DNA of 64,000 bases, from the NCBI GenBank assembly GCA_003576685.1, contig QOZR01000006.1, forward strand, positions 124,001 to 188,000, read 5' to 3'. The position numbers were made by a program, and so were the translations under genes. A model generated the notes under the pieces. It was not told the DNA's origin. It did not search any database and saw only the letters and a list, made by a program, of their open reading frames with translations. This stretch comes from Virgifigura deserti (GTDB lineage: Bacteria > Pseudomonadota > Alphaproteobacteria > Dongiales > Dongiaceae). Below, in pieces: positions 26,578 through 34,600 of the stretch; the stretch's first letter is position 1; each line of letters begins with the position of its first letter.

Positions 26578-27525
26578 TCATGAGAACATGAGGGATGACA
26601 GCCGGCGCCGCGCCGACAGAGTCAGCGGGTCCGTCGGCCCGAGGGCCTCGAACAGCTTGACCAGCTGCTTGCGGGCCGCCTGATCGTTCCAGTTGCGGTC
26701 GCGCCGGAACAGCTCGAGCAGCTCGTCCACCGCCGTCTCCTGTTCGCCCTGGGCATAGAGCGCCACCGCCAGGTCGTAGCGCGCCTGATGATCGTTCGAG
26801 TTCTGCCGCAGGCGTTCGGCCAGTTCGGCCGACGCGCCGGAGGCCGCCGAGGCCTGCTCGGCCAGTTCGAGCGCGGTGCGCGCGGCCTGGACGTCGGCAT
26901 TGCCCGCCTGGTCGGCTGGAACGCGGTCCAGCACCTGCTTCGCCATCTCGATATCGCCGGCCTGCAGATAGCAGCGGGTAAGCCCGGCCGCGGCCGGGGC
27001 GTTCTCCGAATCATGTGCCAGGACCTGACCGAACAGCGCGCTCGCCGTCCCGGTGTCGCCGGCCTCCAGCGCCGCCTTCGCCTGCTCCAGCGCCTGTTCG
27101 ACTGGTGAGGGACCGGCCGCGCCGCCCGCCGCCTGCATGAGCCGCTGGACGAAGCTCTTGATCTGGCTCTCCGGCAGGGCGCCGACGAAGCCGTCGACGG
27201 GGCGGCCCTGATAGAAGGCATAAACCGCCGGAATCGACTGGATGCGCATCTGCGCTGCCAGCTCCTGGTTCTCGTCGATATTGACCTTGACCATGTGGAC
27301 CGCGCCCTTGGCCTCGCGCACCGCCTTTTCCAGCGCCGGGCCGAGCTGCTTGCACGGGCCGCACCAGGGCGCCCAGAAATCGACGATGATGGGCGTCTGG
27401 GCCGAGGCGTCGATGACGTCGGCCATGAACTGCTCGGTATTGGTATCCTTGACGAGATCGCCGCCCGCCTGGCTCGTGCCCGGCGCGGTCATGCCGATGA
27501 CTTGGTCCATGTCGATGTCTTTCAT
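26578..27525 (-). CDS. Thioredoxin-domain TPR protein (YbbN/CnoX-like co-chaperone)
   Basis: This 315-residue protein has an N-terminal thioredoxin domain with an intact WCGPC active site (IIVDFWAPWCGPCKQLGPAL) and cis-Pro (IQSIPAVYAF). Four or so TPR-like repeats follow (ALEAGDTGTASALFGQVLAHD, LTRCYLQAGDIEMAKQVL, ARYDLAVALYAQGEQETAV), then the YbbN C-terminal DQAARKQLVKLFEALGPTDPL. The family holds substrates for GroEL/DnaK under oxidative stress. The start is uncertain: ATG at 27525 or 27510, neither with a strong ribosome-binding site. Confidence 0.9.
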   Translation of the reverse strand: MKDIDMDQVIGMTAPGTSQAGGDLVKDTNTEQFMADVIDASAQTPIIVDFWAPWCGPCKQLGPALEKAVREAKGAVHMVKVNIDENQELAAQMRIQSIPAVYAFYQGRPVDGFVGALPESQIKSFVQRLMQAAGGAAGPSPVEQALEQAKAALEAGDTGTASALFGQVLAHDSENAPAAAGLTRCYLQAGDIEMAKQVLDRVPADQAGNADVQAARTALELAEQASAASGASAELAERLRQNSNDHQARYDLAVALYAQGEQETAVDELLELFRRDRNWNDQAARKQLVKLFEALGPTDPLTLSARRRLSSLMFS

Positions 27526-27612
27526 TCGAAAAAGCCTAATGCGTGATACATGGCGCGGGGGCGCCGTGCTGGCAAGTCTTGCGGGCTCTCCGGGGCCCAA
27601 GCCCTGCCGCGT

Positions 27613-28146
27613 TCAGGCGGTCGGGGGCGGCTCCGAAAAATCGAGAAGCCGCGGCTCGTGGCCGCAGGCGGCGAGGAAGATCAGCAGGTCGCCCGGTGCG
27701 ATCGCCGTCGTCCGGTCGTTGGTCAGCGGATGACAGTTCATCGGGTCGAGCGCGAGCAGCGCCTTGTCGATCGCCACCCGCACGGCGCCGTCGCGGTCGT
27801 TGATGATCGCGAAGGGCGTCACCGCACCGGGCACGACGCCCAGATAGGTCATCAGCCGGTCCGGGCTGCCGAACGACAGCCGCCCGGCGCCCAGCCGCGC
27901 GCCCAGCTCCTTGAGGTCGATCGCCTGGTCCTCCTCCGCGACGACCAGCCACATCTCGCCCTTCTTGTTGCGCAGGAACAGGTTCTTGATATGCCCGCCC
28001 GGCAGCGTGCCGCGCAGCGCCTTCGCCTCCTCGACGGTGAAGACGGGCGGGTGCTCCACGGTGCTGGTGCGGATGCCGAGTTCGTCGAGCCGGGCGAACA
28101 GATCGGCGGCAGTAGCAGGCGTGCGGGCGGCTGTGACATCAGACAT
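27613..28146 (-). CDS. YbaK/ProX-type aminoacyl-tRNA deacylase (ProXp-ala-like)
   Basis: This 177-residue protein has the YbaK editing fold: VEHPPVFTVEEAKAL, GGHIKNLFLRNKKGEMWLVV (catalytic lysine in the KNLFL motif), RLSFGSPDRLMTYLGVVPGAVTPFAI and NCHPLTNDRTTAIAP. This length and the KNLFLRDKK pattern fit the PrdX/ProXp-ala group, which removes Ala from tRNA-Pro. The ATG at 28146 is the preferred start. It converges with nothing and precedes the thioredoxin gene. Confidence 0.88.
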   Translation of the reverse strand: MSDVTAARTPATAADLFARLDELGIRTSTVEHPPVFTVEEAKALRGTLPGGHIKNLFLRNKKGEMWLVVAEEDQAIDLKELGARLGAGRLSFGSPDRLMTYLGVVPGAVTPFAIINDRDGAVRVAIDKALLALDPMNCHPLTNDRTTAIAPGDLLIFLAACGHEPRLLDFSEPPPTA

Positions 28147-28229
28147 GCCCGGCACCATAGCCAAGGCGCGCCTGTTCCCTCAACCCCGAAGGATGGGCTT
28201 CCGCCGATGCGCGGTCCGCTTAACTGTGC

Positions 28230-28257
28230 TTGCAAATGCCGAAGCCATGGGTATTAT
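28230..28257 (+). promoter_or_regulatory. Probable sigma-70 promoter for tRNA-Gly
   Basis: TTGCAA (28230-28235), a 16-bp spacer and TATTAT (28252-28257) lie about 55 bp before the tRNA on the same strand. Both boxes are close to consensus. Confidence 0.5.
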
Positions 28258-28310
28258 CGGCGCCCGCGCGAGGGGCGCTGTTCAAGCCCTGGGCGCGCTT
28301 ACCCATCCAA

Positions 28311-28385
28311 GCGGGCGTAGCTCAGGGGTAGAGCACAACCTTGCCAAGGTTGGGGTCGAGGGTTCGAATCCCTTCGCCCGCTCCA
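28311..28385 (+). tRNA. tRNA-Gly (anticodon GCC), CCA encoded
   Basis: A full cloverleaf can be drawn: acceptor GCGGGCG / CGCCCGC, D-arm GCTC...GAGC, anticodon arm CAACC-TTGCCAA-GGTTG with GCC, T-arm GAGGG-TTCGAAT-CCCTT. The discriminator T (28382) is followed by an encoded CCA (28383-28385). Confidence 0.97.
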
Positions 28386-28438
28386 ATTTCTCTCGGGGTC
28401 CATTCCGGACAAATCAATTACGGCTGCAACGGGGCGCC

Positions 28439-29164
28439 CTAGTCCCGGCGATCCCTCGCGACGAACAGGGCGGCACAGCCGACGATATCGATCTCGACGG
28501 ATCGGAATCGCTGATCCAGCGCTGCCCGCAGGGCCTGAACGCTGTCGGCTTCGTTCGAGAATATGCCTTTCCGATTGTACGCCCGCATAAGGACGCGCGC
28601 GGCGGTGGAGCGTACAACGCCGATCCGCAAGAGCGTTGCGCCGAATATCACGCCGCCGGGCTGCAGCAGCGGCGCCAGATTGTCGAACACAACGGCCTTC
28701 TGCGCGATGCTGCCGGGCAGGCAGTGCAAGAGGTAGGTCAGCGCGATGGATTGGAATGCCGGAGCCTCGACGGCAACCGGTTTCAGGACGTCCGCTCGGA
28801 ACTGCTCCGGCCGGTATCGCGCGATCCGACGCGATGCTGCCGCAAGCGAGCTCGGATTGAGATCCATCAGGCCGATTCGCGGCGCCAGACTCGGAAAGCG
28901 GCAGCGGTCGAGATACCAGCCGGTCCCGACGCCGACATCGAGGTGATTGTCGGTCACATACTGGTCGTAAAGCCGCAGGATGCGTCGGGTCGGACAGCGC
29001 CAGACCAAGGGGTTGGACAGCCCGAGGACGACCAGGTCGTAAAGCGCCAGGGTGGTCGGCGAGTAGATGGCTTGGCCCGCATAGGCCGGTTCGTGACGGC
29101 AGCCAGAGGTCCTCCGAGGCCCCTGATGTTCCGCTTCATCGACGTTTCGGCTTCTGATTGTCAT
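28439..29164 (-). CDS. SAM-dependent methyltransferase
   Basis: This 241-residue class I methyltransferase has motif I HLDVGVGTGWYLDRC (about 89-103), motif II region IGLMDLNPSSLAAA, motif IV FQSIALTYLLHCLPG and PLLQPGGVIFGATLL. The segment before motif I (YDLVVLGLSNPLVWRCPTRRIL) matches a subgroup often found in antibiotic or lipid-modifying clusters. The ATG at 29164 follows AGAAGG. Neighbours give no substrate clue. Confidence 0.85.
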   Translation of the reverse strand: MTIRSRNVDEAEHQGPRRTSGCRHEPAYAGQAIYSPTTLALYDLVVLGLSNPLVWRCPTRRILRLYDQYVTDNHLDVGVGTGWYLDRCRFPSLAPRIGLMDLNPSSLAAASRRIARYRPEQFRADVLKPVAVEAPAFQSIALTYLLHCLPGSIAQKAVVFDNLAPLLQPGGVIFGATLLRIGVVRSTAARVLMRAYNRKGIFSNEADSVQALRAALDQRFRSVEIDIVGCAALFVARDRRD

Positions 29165-29334
29165 CTGCCTTCTCATGACCGAAAGGACTTGGCCATGCAA
29201 TGCCGAATGCCGTCGGACGGTCCAGCGCCGCTTGTCGCCGACTCGATTCCGCGCCGCCATTTGGAACCGACCCGGGGCTCTCGTGTTCCCAATCTTGGGT
29301 TCGGGAGCTGGGGACATTTTTGAGGAGGTTGGTG

Positions 29335-29661
29335 ATGTTGAAGCTACTGTCGAGTGCAGCGGTTGCCCTGGTTCTGACGATTCCGGGCTGGGCGCAGGCG
29401 GCCGGCGAGTCCGACGCGACCGAGAAATCGAAGGTCGAGACTGGCAGCAGCGCAAGCGGCGAGATGAGCACCGGGACGGACGGCACGGCCGCTGCGGACA
29501 CGAACACCGACGAGGAACTCAATCCGGAACAGGACGGCGACACGGCCGCGACTGATGAGGAGATCCCAGAAGTCTCCGAATCGCAGCCGGGCACGATCAC
29601 CGGCGAGGACGTCCAGGTCGACGAGGACCAGCCGGATGCCGGTTCCGGCACGACCGACTAG
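29335..29661 (+). CDS. Small acidic secreted protein, low complexity
   Basis: This 108-residue protein has a clear Sec signal peptide (MLKLLSSAAVALVLTIPGWAQAAG). The mature part is rich in Asp, Glu, Thr, Gly and Ser with no hydrophobic core (TGTDGTAAADTNTDEEL, DEEIPEVSESQPGT), so it is probably disordered and strongly acidic. No family was recognised. A strong GAGGAGG site lies 7 bases before the ATG, and two hairpins follow the stop, so it looks like a well-expressed single gene. Metal or surface binding is possible but not shown. Confidence 0.75.
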   Translation: MLKLLSSAAVALVLTIPGWAQAAGESDATEKSKVETGSSASGEMSTGTDGTAAADTNTDEELNPEQDGDTAATDEEIPEVSESQPGTITGEDVQVDEDQPDAGSGTTD

Positions 29662-29725
29662 CGGTCGGGCACCAGCAACCCGACCGGTGGAGGGCTGCTC
29701 CGGCGACAAGCAGGGGCAGCCCTCC
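29662..29725 (+). terminator. Double hairpin after the acidic secreted protein
   Basis: Two stem-loops follow the stop codon: CGGTCGGG (29662-29669) / CCCGACCG (29679-29686), and GGAGGGCTGC (29689-29698) / GCAGCCCTCC (29716-29725). The second is strong but is followed only by CTCTCAT, without a real U-run. Confidence 0.6.
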
Positions 29726-29879
29726 CTCTCATAGTGAGACGCGGCGCGCCGACAAAGAGCTGGCGCGGCTGTCTGCCGGATCGTCGTTCGAATGTCCGCT
29801 TGGGAATTGTCCGCTCGGAACCTTGCCGTCCCGACGGGCGTTCCTTCTTTCAAGACTGTCCCAACAGCGCGCGGGATCG

Positions 29880-30155
29880 ATGATGACAGGCTGCACCCTC
29901 ATTGCACCGCTTCAGGCGTGCGATATCGTACGCGCCGCAGATCTGATGATCGGCAGGTATGGCCGTGACGCCGGCGCTCGCGCGGCGCGGCGCGTCCACC
30001 ATCTGGAACGTCAGGGCCAGCGAACGGCGGCTGTGATCTGGGTGCGCATCGGCGAGGCTATCGAAACCGCACGGCGGATCGGCGAGACGCCCTGCGCACC
30101 GGATGTCATGCGCGATGGGCTGAGCCTTCAGACGCGGACCACGCACCGGCAGTAG
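29880..30155 (+). CDS. Small conserved protein, DUF6961-like (first of tandem pair)
   Basis: This 91-residue protein contains the pattern IVRAADLMIGRYGRDAGARAARRVHHLERQGQRTAAVIWVRI, a two-helix motif found in many small uncharacterised alphaproteobacterial proteins (x-AxxLIxxHGxxAxxxAxxRA). No export signal. It shares this pattern with the next gene (30231-30455). ATG at 29880 (followed by a second ATG) after GCGGGA. Function unknown. Confidence 0.55.
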   Translation: MMTGCTLIAPLQACDIVRAADLMIGRYGRDAGARAARRVHHLERQGQRTAAVIWVRIGEAIETARRIGETPCAPDVMRDGLSLQTRTTHRQ

Positions 30156-30230
30156 GCGGTGCCGTCAAAAGACGGCTGCAACCGGCAGGAGCGGCGGCTT
30201 GCGGTCCCGGATCGTTGGGGAGGGCGCCGG

Positions 30231-30455
30231 ATGGAGCCTCGACAGGAAGCCGCGCTCTACAGCCGCGATGTCTGGCTGCTCGCCGACCGGCTGATCGCCT
30301 GCCATGGCGCGACGGCCGCGATCCACGCTGCCGAACGCGCACAGACCCTCCTTGAAGAGAAGGAGATCTGCGCCGCTCTGTTCTGGCGTCAGACGATGAA
30401 CGCAATACGCGACTGGTACCGCCCCGATCCGGGACCGCGCGAGCGACTCCATTAA
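30231..30455 (+). CDS. Small conserved protein, DUF6961-like (second of tandem pair)
   Basis: This 74-residue protein reads SRDVWLLADRLIACHGATAAIHAAERAQTLLEEKEICAALFWRQTM, the same helix pattern as the preceding gene, with the conserved His-Gly turn kept here. A GGGGAGGG site sits before the ATG at 30231. Its stop is one base from the stop of the convergent DUF2383 gene. Function unknown. Confidence 0.6.
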   Translation: MEPRQEAALYSRDVWLLADRLIACHGATAAIHAAERAQTLLEEKEICAALFWRQTMNAIRDWYRPDPGPRERLH

Positions 30456-30456
30456 A

Positions 30457-30906
30457 TCAAAGCCGGTTAATGGCTTCTTCGATCCAGCTGCGGTGTCGGC
30501 GCTCATCGCAGAGATTGCGCTGCAGGACTTCGTTCGCGGCGGGCGTCTTGCTGCCGTGCCGGACGGCGCGCTCATAGGCGGTGTTGGTGTCGTCCTCGTT
30601 GGTCTTCATCGCCCTCAGGACCGCCTTGTCGCCGATCAGGTCCGCCAGCAGCACCTTGCCGGTCGTCAGCATCGATTTGGCGTCGCCCGCAGTGGCCGGC
30701 GTGCCGCCGAGGTCTCTGACGATCGCCGCCACCTCGCGCGTGTGCCGCTCATGGTCGGCCTGGAAAGCACGGAGCTGCTCCGCGTCGCTGCGCCTTTCCA
30801 GCCGGTCGACCGCCGCCTCATAGGCATCGATCGCATCGAAATCGAGCCGGATCAAGTTGTTCAACATGTCGATGAAGTCGGTTTCCGTTCCGACCGTCGT
30901 GACCAT
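30457..30906 (-). CDS. DUF2383 / PA2169-family four-helix-bundle protein
   Basis: This 149-residue protein has the ferritin-like DUF2383 pattern: LNNLIRLDFDAIDAYEAAVDRL, LRAFQADHERHTREVAAIVRDLGG and NEDDTNTAYERAVRH, with a closing QRNLCDERRHRSWIEEA. Glu and His positions suit a possible metal site. Related genes are often stress-induced. ATG at 30906 follows GGAGG by seven bases; a longer reading to 30972 has no such site. Confidence 0.85.
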   Translation of the reverse strand: MVTTVGTETDFIDMLNNLIRLDFDAIDAYEAAVDRLERRSDAEQLRAFQADHERHTREVAAIVRDLGGTPATAGDAKSMLTTGKVLLADLIGDKAVLRAMKTNEDDTNTAYERAVRHGSKTPAANEVLQRNLCDERRHRSWIEEAINRL

Positions 30907-31027
30907 CGGTTGCCTCCAGCGCGCCGCTCGCCCCTTCCCGTGAACGCCCCACCTTGCCGGCAGTTCCCCCAAGAGGAGAGATGCTCGCGCTATCGGTCCG
31001 AGGAGACTGTGTCGGGTGCGGCTTCGA

Positions 31028-31393
31028 TCAGGGTTGGACGACGGTCTCGTACAGGAGAAGCGCCGCCAGCAGCAACAGGCCGAGACAGGTCGTACGAATG
31101 ATGTGGGTCGAACCGTTGCCCGTCGTCATCAGCGGGCGCCAGTGGGTATCCCGTCGCCGCTGCGCGGAACCACGCCGCCCGGAGCTCCGCCGTTCAGGGC
31201 CGGCGAAGATCGCGACATAATATCGTCCCCAGGGAGTGGGCAGGCCGAACTCCAGGTCGATCCGGTGGCGCTCCCGCTCGTGGCCCTGGCCGGCGGCGAC
31301 GCGGATCGCCGCCTGCTGCGCCGGACTCAGCCCATCGCGGATCTCCGGCGGCAGGCGGCGCAGGAACAATTCGCCGCGGACCTCGTTCATCAT
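31028..31393 (-). CDS. Conserved protein with C-terminal membrane anchor, unknown function
   Basis: This 121-residue protein was recognised only as a conserved alphaproteobacterial hypothetical type: RLPPEIRDGLSPAQQAAIRVA, then a basic IDLEFGLPTPWGRYYVAIFAGPERRS, an RRGSAQRRRDTH stretch, and one C-terminal helix CLGLLLLAALLLYETVV. The start may be ATG 31393 or GTG 31435. It would sit in the inner membrane with its basic part in the cytoplasm. Confidence 0.6.
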   Translation of the reverse strand: MMNEVRGELFLRRLPPEIRDGLSPAQQAAIRVAAGQGHERERHRIDLEFGLPTPWGRYYVAIFAGPERRSSGRRGSAQRRRDTHWRPLMTTGNGSTHIIRTTCLGLLLLAALLLYETVVQP

Positions 31394-31668
31394 CTCGACA
31401 GGGCTCCCTGCTCGCTGTCGGCGTTTCCGCGCCACGTCGGTACCGCTCGCATCATTCGTCCCAAACGCTGACGGCGGGATGCGAGCGCGCTTGTTTCCTG
31501 CTTATCATCGCCGCCGTTAAGAACCGCTTTATCGGCGGTGGCGTACCGGTCCTTCTACCAATCCTCGTACCGGTTCTTGTGTTAATCGGCCGATGGGGTA
31601 GCTTTGGTGGAAACGGCAGGCGGTCGGAATGGCGGGGGCCGCGCCCGCCCGGCTGAAGGGGAGACGAG
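31394..31668. promoter_or_regulatory. Upstream region of the glutamate dehydrogenase gene with direct repeats
   Basis: This gap holds two near-identical 15-bp direct repeats, CGTACCGGTCCTTCT (31542-31556) and CGTACCGGTTCTTGT (31566-31580), 24 bp apart, plus AT-rich sequence upstream. They end about 90 bp before the ATG at 31669, whose ribosome-binding site is GGGGAGACGAG. They may be operator sites. Confidence 0.45.
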
Positions 31669-34600
31669 ATGCCGCTGAAGGCAGAGAAGATGAAGTCGGA
31701 GCTGATCGAGCGGGTGCTGCATGAGGTCGGCAGCCGGCTCGAGCGGGACCGGGCGAATGATATCGAACGGTTCATCCGCCAGTTTTACGCCAACGTGCCG
31801 CCGGACGATCTCGTCGGGCACGATCCCGACGACCTGTTCGGCGCGGCGGTATCCCTCTGGAACTTCGGGGCGCAGCGACGGCGCGGCACGGCCAAGGTGC
31901 GCGTCTACAACCCGCGGCTCGACGAACATGGCTGGCACAGCCCACACACAGTCGTCGAGATCGTCAATGACGATATGCCGTTCCTGGTCGATTCGGTGAC
32001 GGCCGAGTTGAACCGGCGCGACCTCACCGTCTATCTCGTCATCCATCCGATCGTTCCGACGCAACGCGACGATGCCGGCCGTCTTCTCGGATTGGGCAAC
32101 GCGAATGCCGCCGGTGGGGCGCCCGGTGGAGCACCCGGTGGGGCACCCGGGGGAGTCGCCGGCGAATCCTTCATGCAGGTCTGGATCAACGAGCAGTCGT
32201 CGGCCGAGAAGCTCGAAGGAATCCGCACGGCACTGGAGGGCGTGCTTGCCGACGTCCGCGTCGCCGTCGCGGACTGGCAGAAGATGCGCGACCGGGTGAG
32301 CGAGGTTCTCGCCGGGCTCGAGGCCGCGCCACCGCCGCTGCCGGAGGAGGAGATCGCCGAAGCGGCCGCCTTCCTCCAGTGGCTGAACGCCGATCATTTC
32401 ACCTATCTCGGCTATCGCGAATACGACCTCTCCGGCGAGGGTGAGGCGGCAACGCTGTCGATCCGCGCAGGCAGCGGGCTCGGTATTCTACGCGACGACC
32501 GCGCCTCGATTTTCGACGGACTGCGGAACTTCGCGAAGCTGCCGCCGGAGGTTCGGCATTTCCTGCGGCAGTCACGACTGCTGATGGTGACCAAGGCGAA
32601 CCGCCGGGCCACCGTTCACCGACCGATGCATATGGACACGATCGGCGTCAAGAAGTTCGACGAGGCCGGCCGGGTGGTCGGCGAGCGGTTGTTCGTCGGG
32701 CTCCTGACCTCCACGGCCTACAACCGCAGCTCTCGCGAGATTCCCCTGCTGCGCCGCAAGGTCGCGAACATCATCGCCCGCGCCGGCTTCGCGCCGTCGA
32801 GCCATGACGGCAAGGCGCTGACGCATATTCTCGAGACCTACCCGCGCGACGAGTTGTTCCAGATCTCCGAGGACGAGCTGCTCGAAACCGCGCTCGGTAT
32901 CCTGCATCTGCAGGAACGCCAGCGGATCGCGCTGTTCACCCGCCGCGATCCGTTCGAGCGGTTCGTCTCCTGCCTCGTGTTCCTGCCGCGCGACCGCTAC
33001 AACACGGATCTTCGGCTGCGCATCCAGGACATCCTGGCGCGCGCCTATAACGGCCGCGCGACCGCTTTCTTCACGCATATGGGGGACGGCCCGCTGGTCC
33101 GGCTGCATATCGTCGTGATGACGACGCCGGGCGCGATCCCCGACGTCGATCCGGCCGAGATCGAGCAGCGGCTGGTCGAGGTCGGCCGGTCCTGGGCCGA
33201 TCATCTGCAGGACGCGCTGATCGAGGCGAAGGGCGAGGAGCAGGGGCTGCTGGCGCTGCGACGTTATGCCACCGCCTTCCCGATCGCCTATCAGGAGCGG
33301 TTCAGCGCGCACGCCGCCATCTTCGACATCGATCGGCTCGAGGAGGCGCTGGCGACCGACTCGATGACCATGAACCTGTTCCGGCCGGTCGAGGCGCCGG
33401 CGAACGAAATCCGGCTGAAGATCTACAATGTCGGCGGCCTGATCCCGCTGTCCGACGTCCTGCCGGTGCTCGAGCATATGGGGCTCAAGGTCGTCAGTGA
33501 GCTGCCCTACACCGTGCATCTGGCCGACCAGGACCGGACGCTGTGGATTCATGACTTCGCCATGGTGACGCCCGACGGCGCCGAGATCGACGTCGGCGCG
33601 GTCAAAGACAAGTTCCACGAGGCCTATGCTCGCAGCTGGTTCGGCGAGATGGAGGATGACGGCTTCAACCGCCTGGTGCTGCGCGCCGGTCTCGACTGGC
33701 GCGACGTGACGGTGATCCGGGCCTACAGCCGGTTCCTGCGCCAGGCCGGAATTCCCTTCAGCCTGGCCTATATGGAAGAAACCCTGGCCGACAACTGGCA
33801 GATCGCGAAGCTGCTGATCGATCTGTTCCGCACGCTGCTCGATCCCGCCAATCGCGGCGGCGCCGAGGCCCGCGCCGCCGCCATCGTCGCGGAGATCGAG
33901 AAGGGGCTCGATGCTGTCTCGAGCCTGGATGAGGACCGCATCCTGCGGCGATTCCTCAATCTCATCCAATCGACCCTGCGCACCAACTTCTTCCAGCGTG
34001 CCGCGGACGGCAAGTACAAGCCTTATCTGTCGCTGAAGTTCGATTCGCAGGCGATCGAGGATCTGCCGCTGCCGCGGCCGATGTTCGAGATCTTCGTCTA
34101 CAGCCCGCGCGTCGAGGCCATCCATCTGCGCGGCGGCAAGGTGGCGCGCGGCGGCATTCGCTGGTCCGACCGGCGCGAGGATTTCCGCACCGAGGTTCTG
34201 GGCCTGATGAAGGCGCAGACGGTGAAGAACGCCGTCATCGTGCCGGTCGGCTCGAAGGGCGGCTTCGTCGTCAAGCGTCCCCTAACCGGCGGCAGTCGCG
34301 AGGCGCTGATGGCGGAGGTGGTCGCCTGCTATCAGACGATGATGCGCGGCCTGCTCGACCTGACCGACAATCTGGTCGGCGGCGTCGTCGTCCCGCCGCC
34401 TGAGCTGGTGCGCCGCGACGAGGATGACCCCTATCTGGTGGTCGCGGCCGACAAAGGCACGGCGACCTTCTCCGACATCGCCAACGGCATCGCCGAGGAG
34501 TACGGCTTCTGGCTCGGCGACGCCTTCGCTTCGGGCGGCTCGGCGGGCTATGACCATAAGAAGATGGGCATCACCGCGCGCGGCGCCTGGGAATCCGTCA

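Noticed and set aside
32110..32160. GC-rich tandem repeat as a possible CRISPR-like array
   Set aside because: Units are 12 bp without spacers and are in frame within a gene.
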